Positions 1 to 5,205 of a DNA stretch of 6,054 nucleotides are shown piece after piece; positions within the stretch are counted from its first letter, which is position 1, and each line of letters opens with the position of its first letter. This DNA comes from Lachnospiraceae bacterium (GTDB lineage: Bacteria; Bacillota; Clostridia; Lachnospirales; Lachnospiraceae): assembly GCA_017444545.1 (NCBI GenBank), contig JAFSWJ010000122.1:1-6054 (forward strand). Direction: 5' to 3'. Position numbers and translations under genes: made by a program. The notes below the pieces were generated by a model. It saw only the letters and a list, made by a program, of their open reading frames with translations. It did not search any database and was not told the DNA's origin.

Positions 1-823
1 AGTTTCCGTCAAGGCATTTTTCATCAAAATCCGGCACGAGCACAGGTTTTCCTTTGTGGATGGGATAAAAGGAATTGTATATCCCGTAGATCTGTCCCGT
101 AAGTGACGGATCATCCATACCGTAATGCAGGTAAAGAGAAAAATACCGGGGTCTGATATGCCACAAAAGCTTTTTTAATACTTCCCACAGCTCGATGACG
201 GCATTTTTTGTCCTCTCATCGGAAAGCTTTTCGACCATATCCTCCGCCTTCATACGACCGTCTCTTATTTTATCACAAATATCGTTGAATTTGTATTTTA
301 TTTTATCAAGGTTACTCTTTATCCGCTCTGTCAGAGGAACACGCTCTTTCGGGGTGTCTTCCTCCCCCGTTTCATCATAAACGGATCCTTCCGGCTCTTC
401 CTCATCCAAAGGCGGCTCATCAGCATCCGCCGAAAGCTTATCTTCAAGCTTTTCAAGAGCTTCCTCCGTATTTTCCGTTTCCCCGCCGGATGCCTTCAGG
501 ATCTCCTCATCCTCTTCATCTTCTTTGTCCTTCTTTACCTCTTTTACCTTTTCTTCTTTTTCCTTTTTCGGATAAAGTCTGAAAAAGAGGACCTTCAGTT
601 CCTTTTCCTGTTCCTTTCCATTCAGGGTGAAGCGGAACCTGATGATATGCAAAAGCCAGTGCACACGCGCATTTATGAGCGGTCTGTTCTCATCATCATA
701 TCTGCCGTCGCTTTCATAACCGATGGGCGCAAAGAGAATGATGAAAAGGAGCAAAAGGATAACCCCCAGCAGGGAGGCAAGAACGATCCCTATGATCTTC
801 AGCACGGTTAAAAATACAGCCAA
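1..823 (-). CDS. DUF2953 domain membrane protein, 3' end cut by left window edge
   Basis: The first 274 residues are visible and the gene continues off the left edge. I chose TTG at 823-821 because GAGGAG (835-830) lies 6 nt upstream and no better start is seen. Residues 5-31 form one hydrophobic membrane segment. Residues about 86-160 are a low-complexity linker rich in Glu, Lys and Asp. The later part (about 225-274) has the DUF2953 signature: GMDDPSLTGQIYG, then YPIH, then VPDFDEKCLDG. The role of DUF2953 is not established. In Bacillus the member YtfI is encoded beside YtfJ (GerW family, spore-associated), so a GerW-type gene may lie just off the left edge; that is inference. The preceding gene ends 3 nt upstream, so the two are probably co-transcribed. 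Family assignment is fairly sure, function is not. Confidence 0.85.
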   Translation of the reverse strand, partial: MAVFLTVLKIIGIVLASLLGVILLLLFIILFAPIGYESDGRYDDENRPLINARVHWLLHIIRFRFTLNGKEQEKELKVLFFRLYPKKEKEEKVKEVKKDKEDEEDEEILKASGGETENTEEALEKLEDKLSADADEPPLDEEEPEGSVYDETGEEDTPKERVPLTERIKSNLDKIKYKFNDICDKIRDGRMKAEDMVEKLSDERTKNAVIELWEVLKKLLWHIRPRYFSLYLHYGMDDPSLTGQIYGIYNSFYPIHKGKPVLVPDFDEKCLDGN

Positions 824-826
824 GAC

Positions 827-1177
827 CTACTCCTCACCTTTCTTTATATACGGCGGACCCGCAAGCATTTCCGTATAATTTCTGATATCGACAGATCCGG
901 TCTTTTCGATACAGTCTTTTATTATACTGTTTACAACCTCCACGGCCTCGTCCTCGTCTGCCGCGATACCGAGTATGACAGGCTCATGGGTCTTGTAATA
1001 TTCCTGCGAAAGGAGCCGGGCGCTGAAAAACTCCATGGGGTCCGATCCGTTTTCCGGAAGACACACAACATAGGCTCCCGTCATGCGTGAGCCCTTCCTG
1101 ATCTTTTTTACAAGTCTTGCGCTTTTTCTTTTTGCTCTTTCCCCGAAATACAGTCTGTCTATGAATCTCATGGTCAT
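827..1177 (-). CDS. Conserved-looking hypothetical protein, 116 aa
   Basis: I do not recognise a named family. The reading frame is open up to a TTG at 1225, but ATG at 1177 is preferred because GGTGG lies 7 nt upstream; a second ATG two codons later (1171) is also possible. The N-terminal third is strongly basic (residues about 13-31, with ERAKRK and KKIRKGSR). Next come a short hydrophobic strand (TGAYVVCLPEN), a helix containing SARLLSQEYYKT, a second strand (EPVILGIAADEDEA) and an amphipathic helix (VEVVNSIIKDCIEKTG). This suggests a small alpha/beta fold. There is no signal peptide or membrane segment, so it is probably cytoplasmic. It ends 3 nt before the DUF2953 start, so the two are probably translationally linked. 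Function unknown. Confidence 0.8.
   Translation of the reverse strand: MTMRFIDRLYFGERAKRKSARLVKKIRKGSRMTGAYVVCLPENGSDPMEFFSARLLSQEYYKTHEPVILGIAADEDEAVEVVNSIIKDCIEKTGSVDIRNYTEMLAGPPYIKKGEE
830..835 (-). promoter_or_regulatory. Ribosome-binding site deciding the TTG start at 823
   Basis: On the minus strand GAGGAG sits 6 nt before TTG. It lies inside the last two codons (Glu-Glu) of the upstream gene, directly before that gene's TAG stop. This supports TTG at 823 as the start of the DUF2953 protein and suggests coupled translation. Confidence 0.65.
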
Positions 1178-1277
1178 TATTCTACCACCAAACAGACTCT
1201 TTGAACAGAACATGCCCCTTTGCAAAAAAACTTCGAAAACAATAAAATATTTTAGCCCTTTTGTCCCGGTCTTCGTA

Positions 1278-1283
1278 TATAAT
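1278..1283 (+). promoter_or_regulatory. Candidate -10 box for the GG-leader peptide gene
   Basis: A perfect TATAAT lies 48 nt before the ATG at 1332. I see no acceptable -35 hexamer at 16-18 nt spacing: the sequence there is GCCCTT-like, and TTGTCC at 1261-1266 is too close, at 11 nt. If real, the promoter is either weak or dependent on an activator or another sigma factor. Confidence 0.35.
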
Positions 1284-1310
1284 TACAGATAAGTTCAAAA
1301 CCACTAACAA
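1282..1310 (-). promoter_or_regulatory. Candidate sigma-A promoter for the 116-aa gene/DUF2953 operon
   Basis: On the minus strand TTGTTA (1310-1305, 4 of 6 matches to TTGACA) is followed after exactly 17 nt by TGTAAT (1287-1282, 5 of 6 matches to TATAAT). Transcription would start near 1275, giving a leader of roughly 100 nt before ATG at 1177. Its -10 box overlaps the candidate -10 of the divergent plus-strand gene. The assignment is from sequence match alone. Confidence 0.4.
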
Positions 1311-1317
1311 TTTCTAC

Positions 1318-1323
1318 AGGAGG
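1318..1323 (+). promoter_or_regulatory. Strong ribosome-binding site of the GG-leader peptide
   Basis: A perfect AGGAGG lies 8 nt (AAAAAACA-type spacer) before ATG at 1332. It fixes the start so that the leader is 18 residues long. It also supports this short ORF as a translated gene. Confidence 0.8.
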
Positions 1324-1331
1324 AAAAAACA

Positions 1332-1586
1332 ATGAGCGATATCAACAAGATAAGTGATGATGCACTTGATTCCGTAAGCGGAGGCGCCGGAACCACGAAA
1401 TGGGGATTTAACTATGACGACAACGGCACCGTGGACTTCAAGGGACTGAAGATTTCTGCAGCAGACTGGAAATGGCTTATGACCCAGTACAAGGGCAATA
1501 TCGGGGATCCCGAGTACTATCTGTCAACCGTTCCTGCACACGATGTAAACATCATCCTCAACGAGCATCACGAAGGAAAAAGATAG
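1332..1586 (+). CDS. Double-glycine leader peptide precursor (putative secreted bacteriocin-like or signalling peptide)
   Basis: This is an 84-residue precursor. Residues 1-18 form a ComC/class II bacteriocin-type leader: acidic, ending in DSVSGG, with hydrophobic residues at -4 (V15), -7 (L12) and -12 (I7) relative to Gly-Gly 17-18. Such leaders are cut by the C39 peptidase domain of an ABC exporter during secretion. The predicted 66-residue core has no cysteine, so lanthionine, sactipeptide or disulfide chemistry is unlikely. It is rich in aromatics (three Trp, several Tyr) and slightly acidic (7 Lys/Arg against 9 Asp/Glu), unlike typical cationic bacteriocins. Residues 27-38 resemble an EF-hand/dockerin loop. 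The gene has a strong ribosome-binding site and its own terminator, so it is probably monocistronic. No exporter, immunity or modification gene lies within the window. The leader call is good; the activity is unknown. Confidence 0.8.
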   Translation: MSDINKISDDALDSVSGGAGTTKWGFNYDDNGTVDFKGLKISAADWKWLMTQYKGNIGDPEYYLSTVPAHDVNIILNEHHEGKR

Positions 1587-1597
1587 GATCAAACCAA

Positions 1598-1632
1598 AGA
1601 AGAGCCCGGAGATCAGCTCCCCGGGCTCTTTT
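1598..1632. terminator. Rho-independent terminator between convergent genes, probably bidirectional
   Basis: AGAGCCCGG (1601-1609) pairs perfectly with CCGGGCTCT (1621-1629). Outer A-T and G-T pairs extend the stem to about 12 bp around an 11-nt loop. On the plus strand it ends in a T-rich run (TCTTTTATTA), 12 nt after the peptide stop. On the minus strand the run is poorer (TTCTTTGGTTT), but it lies 24 nt past the chemotaxis receptor stop, so it probably serves both genes. Confidence 0.85.
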
Positions 1633-1655
1633 ATTATGCATAAATGAATACCGTA

Positions 1656-3131
1656 TCACATGCTCTTCAGTTTTCCGGCAGCATCCGTCATCTCGTCCAC
1701 AAGGACCCGGACCTCCTCTACTATGCTCCGGTTTGCCTCGGTGGTCGTGACTGTGGTGGTCGAATGTGCCGAGACCTCCTCGGTGATGGCCGATATGGTC
1801 TGGATGCTTTCGACTATCTCGTTGTTTGCATCTGCCAGCCTGCCGACTATATTTGAAAGCTCGGAGGAATCATCCCTGATCTTTCCGGCACTTTCCACTA
1901 TTTTGTCAAAGCTTCCGGATGTTACCTGGGCTGATTCGTTCTGGATGCGGTTGCTGTCAACCAGCGAATTGATGGCTGATACCACCTTGTTTATCTCCGT
2001 TGAAATCCCCTCTATCAGGCTGCTGATGTTTCCTGTTGCATTCTGGGTCTGTCCGGCAAGATTTGATATCTCTGTTGCAACCACCGCAAAGCCGCGGCCT
2101 GCCTCTCCCGCTCTGGCAGCCTCTATGCTTGCGTTAAGTGCCAAAAGACTTGTCTGGGATGCCACGGAATTTATGAGTTCCACGATGGTCTCCATCTGCT
2201 GGGTTGTTGCACGGAGACCCTCAACTTCTGTTGCCACTTCGTTTCCTGCATTTTCCGATATGGCAGCCTGCTCGATAAGCTTTGAGATATTGTTTCTGCC
2301 CTCTTCGATGGCATCCACTGCGTCACGCACATTTGATCCGATGCTCTCGGATGCATCGGTGACATTTTCTATCTGCTTCTGGATTTCCTCTGTCTTGACC
2401 AGCTGGTTCTGTATGGATTCTGCCGAATCCGTGGAGCCCGACTGGACCTCACTCATTGCATTCAGCGTTTCCTCGCTTGAAACCGCAAGCTGATCCATCT
2501 TTTCGGACACCTTTGAAACATTGTCCGCAAGGACTCCCGAAACCTCCATGATGGAGCCCAGCATCTTTTCATTCTTTTCGCCGGCCTCGTTTATGACAGC
2601 CATCCTGCTCTGGTTGATGCCGGTTATGACCTTGTTGACCACTGCCGAGAATACGCAGATCACGATCATGATAAGAACTTCTATCTCCAGATCCGCCACG
2701 GCGCCCCCTTCCCAGTTCCTCATCGAAGCAAACCTGACTGCATGGATGATGGCAATGACCGAAACACCGATATTTGATGTGACCGCAAGCTTCATGTCAT
2801 CAAAAAGCGAGATCAGCAGGATAACGGGGATCGCATAAACAAACACCAGGATCGTATTTGTGGTTATCAGACATACTATGACATAAAAGATACCGTATCC
2901 GATGCCTATCAGATGCTTGACATACGAAGTGTCGTTATCGCGCCTGTAAAAGATCCAGCCCAGGATCATGGGGAGCAGGTCAAAGACTTCTACCAGGATG
3001 ACCTTGTAAACCTCAAGCTCTCCTTTTATGAGCTGTACGAAATAGGCCAGACAGATTATCCCGGTCAGCGATGTGAAAAGGATCAGCGCCGTTTTGTTCG
3101 CTATAGCCTCATTTGATCTTCCCTTGTTCAT
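1656..3131 (-). CDS. Methyl-accepting chemotaxis protein with six-TM N-terminus, no HAMP
   Basis: This 491-aa receptor would sense a signal at the membrane and control the CheA kinase through CheW. Residues about 14-170 contain six hydrophobic segments (roughly 14-34, 42-62, 72-91, 93-110, 114-133, 149-169) with only short loops. It therefore lacks the usual large extracellular ligand domain, and I cannot name the sensor module. Residues 171-491 are a long coiled-coil signalling domain that follows TM6 directly, with no recognisable HAMP. The hairpin tip at about 322-360 is well conserved ([20 protein letters not shown], then [10 protein letters not shown]). There is no CheR-tethering pentapeptide at the C-terminus, which ends KLKSM. 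ATG at 3131 follows AGGAGG (3145-3140) by 8 nt. It starts 30 nt after the REC-HD-GYP gene and is probably in its operon. Confidence in the family is very high; the ligand is unknown. Confidence 0.95.
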   Translation of the reverse strand: MNKGRSNEAIANKTALILFTSLTGIICLAYFVQLIKGELEVYKVILVEVFDLLPMILGWIFYRRDNDTSYVKHLIGIGYGIFYVIVCLITTNTILVFVYAIPVILLISLFDDMKLAVTSNIGVSVIAIIHAVRFASMRNWEGGAVADLEIEVLIMIVICVFSAVVNKVITGINQSRMAVINEAGEKNEKMLGSIMEVSGVLADNVSKVSEKMDQLAVSSEETLNAMSEVQSGSTDSAESIQNQLVKTEEIQKQIENVTDASESIGSNVRDAVDAIEEGRNNISKLIEQAAISENAGNEVATEVEGLRATTQQMETIVELINSVASQTSLLALNASIEAARAGEAGRGFAVVATEISNLAGQTQNATGNISSLIEGISTEINKVVSAINSLVDSNRIQNESAQVTSGSFDKIVESAGKIRDDSSELSNIVGRLADANNEIVESIQTISAITEEVSAHSTTTVTTTEANRSIVEEVRVLVDEMTDAAGKLKSM

Positions 3132-3161
3132 TTTAATTCCCTCCTGAAAATATTATGATGT

Positions 3162-4187
3162 TCAATGCTCTCTCAGCATGTACCCGGTATCATCGTCTAT
3201 GATATTCAGCATGATATCCGCAAAAACCGGATCAAACTGGGTTCCCCTGCCCTTTTCGATCTCCTGCCTGACTGTCTCCTGCGACAGAACACTCCTGTAG
3301 CTTCTGTTGCTCGTCATGGCATCATAGGAATCCGCCACTGCTATGATGCGGGCTGCCTCCGGGATATCCTCACCTGAAATGCCGTCAGGATAGCCCCGTC
3401 CGTCATATCTTTCAGGATGCCAGCGGGCTCCGATCTTTAATCCGGGCATCTCCCTGACCGACTCAAGTATCCTCGAGCCCATCTCCGGATGCTTTTTAAT
3501 AAGGGCAAACTCCTCATCCGTCAGCTTTCCCGGCTTATTTATGACTGCATCGGGAACACCGATCTTTCCCACATCATGCAAAAGCCCCATCATATATATG
3601 CCATCGGCATGCTTTCTGTCATAGCCGAAGCGCTCAGCTATCATCCTTGAATATTCCGCAACGCGGCTTGAATGGCCGTTGGTATAGGTATCCTTTGCAT
3701 CTATGGCTTCGGCAAGGGTCTGGACGACGTGAAGCGACAGTCCCTCCAGCTCCTTTGCCTTTTTTTCCACCTCTTCCGTCTTTTTTTCAACCTCTGCCTC
3801 AAGGTTTCTCTGAAGGCGGACAAGCTCAATGGTGTTTTTGACTCTCAGCATCAGGACATCTGCGATAAAGGGTTTTCTGATAAAATCCATGGCGCCCAGC
3901 TGCAACCCCTTTGTCTCGGATTCGGCATCATCATTTCCGGTCAGAAAAATGACCGGTATCTCCTCCTCCGGCGGGATGATCTCCTTTAGTTTCTCAAGGG
4001 TCTCAAACCCGTCCATCTCAGGCATCCTGATATCAAGAAGAATAAGATCGGGTCTGTTTTCCTTCACATAGTCAAGCAGAGCGACTCCGGATCTGAGCGC
4101 GGAGACCCTCATATTGTTTTCGCTCAAGATCTGTCCGGCCTGTATCAGATTTGCCTTGTCGTCATCGACTACTACGATCCAATCCAC
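3162..4187 (-). CDS. REC-HD-GYP response regulator (cyclic-di-GMP phosphodiesterase type)
   Basis: This 341-aa cytoplasmic protein is an RpfG-like response regulator. The REC domain (about 1-120) has acidic residues D8-D10, phospho-acceptor D52 (LLDIRMPEMDG), T83 and K105. A charged coiled coil (about 124-148) leads to the HD-GYP domain (about 150-341): H172 in NGHSSRV, H204-D205 with K208 (LLHDVGKIG), H233 (KKHPEMG), H257, G265-Y266-P267 and D286 (VADSYDAM). The family hydrolyses cyclic di-GMP. Oddly, the usual HHE is HPE here (P258), so one expected metal ligand is missing. Start choice: the frame is open to TTG at 4214, but that codon has no ribosome-binding site and would sit about 2 nt from the predicted transcription start. 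GTG at 4187 has GGAG 8 nt upstream and begins the REC domain naturally (MDWIVVVDDD). The chemotaxis receptor follows 30 nt downstream. No partner kinase is in view. Confidence 0.93.
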   Translation of the reverse strand: MDWIVVVDDDKANLIQAGQILSENNMRVSALRSGVALLDYVKENRPDLILLDIRMPEMDGFETLEKLKEIIPPEEEIPVIFLTGNDDAESETKGLQLGAMDFIRKPFIADVLMLRVKNTIELVRLQRNLEAEVEKKTEEVEKKAKELEGLSLHVVQTLAEAIDAKDTYTNGHSSRVAEYSRMIAERFGYDRKHADGIYMMGLLHDVGKIGVPDAVINKPGKLTDEEFALIKKHPEMGSRILESVREMPGLKIGARWHPERYDGRGYPDGISGEDIPEAARIIAVADSYDAMTSNRSYRSVLSQETVRQEIEKGRGTQFDPVFADIMLNIIDDDTGYMLREH

Positions 4188-4195
4188 CTTCCACA

Positions 4196-4199
4196 CTCC
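4196..4199 (-). promoter_or_regulatory. Ribosome-binding site deciding the GTG start at 4187
   Basis: GGAG on the minus strand lies 8 nt before GTG at 4187-4185. The alternative upstream TTG at 4214 has nothing resembling a Shine-Dalgarno sequence before it, so the shorter protein is preferred. Confidence 0.55.
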
Positions 4200-4222
4200 G
4201 TTCAAATTTGACAACCATGTAT

Positions 4223-4251
4223 ATTTTACTATCTGCGCGCTCTTATTACAA
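4223..4251 (-). promoter_or_regulatory. Sigma-A-type promoter of the REC-HD-GYP / chemotaxis receptor operon
   Basis: On the minus strand TTGTAA (4251-4246, 4 of 6 matches) is followed after exactly 17 nt by TAAAAT (4228-4223, 5 of 6 matches). The predicted transcription start is near 4216, giving a leader of about 28 nt to GTG 4187. The spacer contains GCGCGC. No clear operator repeat is visible. No flagellar-type sigma-28 elements were seen here, although one of the genes is a chemotaxis receptor. Confidence 0.6.
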
Positions 4252-4285
4252 GAGAATATGAGAACATTGGAGGGTGCGGGACACC

Positions 4286-4316
4286 AAAAAACGGGCGGGA
4301 AAAAGATTCCCGCCCG
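4286..4316 (-). terminator. Rho-independent terminator of the sugar ABC permease operon
   Basis: A perfect 10-bp GC-rich stem (4292-4301 with 4307-4316, CGGGCGGGAA and its complement) encloses a 5-nt loop. On the minus strand a run of six T (4291-4286) follows it immediately. It begins 21 nt past the MalG-like stop codon at 4338. It separates the transporter operon from the signalling operon transcribed in the same direction. Confidence 0.92.
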
Positions 4317-4337
4317 CCTGACAATCCGTTTTTATTA

Positions 4338-5195
4338 TCAGCCTTTTACGGCACCGCTTGAGATACCGCCTACGATGAATTTTGACATAATGAGGTACAC
4401 GATGACCACGGGGAAAATGGATGCCGCGATCATGATGTACACCTGGCCCATATCAAACCTCAGCCAGTCCGCTCCTCGGAGCTGCGCGATGAGGACAGGC
4501 AGCGTCTTTCTCTTGTCAGTGTGAAGGATAAGGGCCGGAGTGAAGTAATTGTTCCAGCTTCCCACAAAGGCAAAGATCAGCTGAACCGACATGGCCGGTC
4601 TCATGATGGGAAGTATGATGCTGTTAAAGATCCTTATCTCACTGGCGCCATCGATCCTGGCCGCCTCCACGAGGGACATGGGCAGGTTTGCCTCCATATA
4701 CTGTTTCAGGTAAAAGTATGTGATAGGCGCCGCTATGGCGGGAAGGATCAGCGGAAACAGCGTATCATCCATCTTCATGCGGTTTATGAGCTGTATGAAA
4801 CCGAGGGCAGTAACCTGTCCCGGAACCATCATGACCGCAAGGATGAAGGAGGCAGCCGCTCTCTTTCCCTTGAATTCATAGGCATGGATCGCAAAGGCCG
4901 TCATCGCCGAAAAATACGCCGACAGCAGGGCCACGCAGCCTGAAACGATGAAGCTGTTGATGAAACCGTTCAGGATGGGGATCGTGCCGTTTACCAGGTT
5001 CATCCAGTTATCAAGAAAATGAGTACTGGGTATGGGCGTGAAGCCCTTTGTCATCTCCGCATGGGATCTGGTGGAATTGATGAGAAGGATATAAAACCAG
5101 ATCAGACACAGGAGCGCGAAAAATATCAGGACAATATAGCTTATGACTCTGCGGGTCCCTACCGGGATACCCTTGCTAACTTTTCTCTCTTCCAT
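4338..5195 (-). CDS. Carbohydrate ABC transporter permease, MalG-like (CUT1 type)
   Basis: This 285-aa inner-membrane permease would form the translocation channel of a sugar importer with the MalF-like protein encoded just upstream. About six membrane segments are seen (roughly 17-39, 77-101, 113-137, 145-164, 200-218, 250-270). The cytoplasmic EAA loop that docks the ATPase is at about 177-200 (EAARIDGASEIRIF, then ILPIMRP). The C-terminus GGISSGAVKG is typical of MalG-family proteins, and the length is normal. ATG at 5195 is preceded by AGGAGG (5205-5200), which directly adjoins the stop of the upstream gene, giving a 10-nt gap and probable coupling. A terminator follows, so this is the last gene of the operon. 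No ATPase gene is seen; CUT1 importers in Firmicutes often share an MsmK-type ATPase encoded elsewhere. The substrate cannot be told from sequence alone. Confidence 0.94.
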   Translation of the reverse strand: MEERKVSKGIPVGTRRVISYIVLIFFALLCLIWFYILLINSTRSHAEMTKGFTPIPSTHFLDNWMNLVNGTIPILNGFINSFIVSGCVALLSAYFSAMTAFAIHAYEFKGKRAAASFILAVMMVPGQVTALGFIQLINRMKMDDTLFPLILPAIAAPITYFYLKQYMEANLPMSLVEAARIDGASEIRIFNSIILPIMRPAMSVQLIFAFVGSWNNYFTPALILHTDKRKTLPVLIAQLRGADWLRFDMGQVYIMIAASIFPVVIVYLIMSKFIVGGISSGAVKG

Positions 5196-5205
5196 ATCTC
5201 CTCCT

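Noticed and set aside
1178..1225. Upstream extension of the 116-aa protein to TTG 1225 or ATG 1213
   Set aside because: AGGGG is only 1 nt from ATG 1213 and TTG 1225 has no ribosome-binding site, whereas ATG 1177 has GGTGG at 7 nt.
1472..1750. 92-codon plus-strand frame overlapping the end of the GG-leader gene
   Set aside because: It runs through the terminator hairpin and into the antisense of the receptor. Its Arg/Ser/Pro-rich translation has no ribosome-binding site.
1660..2493. Long open frame (277 codons) on the plus strand opposite the chemotaxis receptor
   Set aside because: It is antisense to the highly conserved MCP signalling domain. It is Ser/Ala/Thr-rich, as expected from the complement of that repetitive coiled coil, and has no ribosome-binding site or family signature.
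4292..4316. Perfect GC-rich inverted repeat considered as a mobile-element end or operator
   Set aside because: It lies directly past the permease stop and is followed by six T on the transcribed strand. A rho-independent terminator explains it fully.
4521..4943. 140-codon plus-strand frame opposite the MalG-like gene
   Set aside because: It is antisense to a clear ABC permease. Its composition is unusual (many His, Arg, Lys, Gly) and no domain is recognisable.
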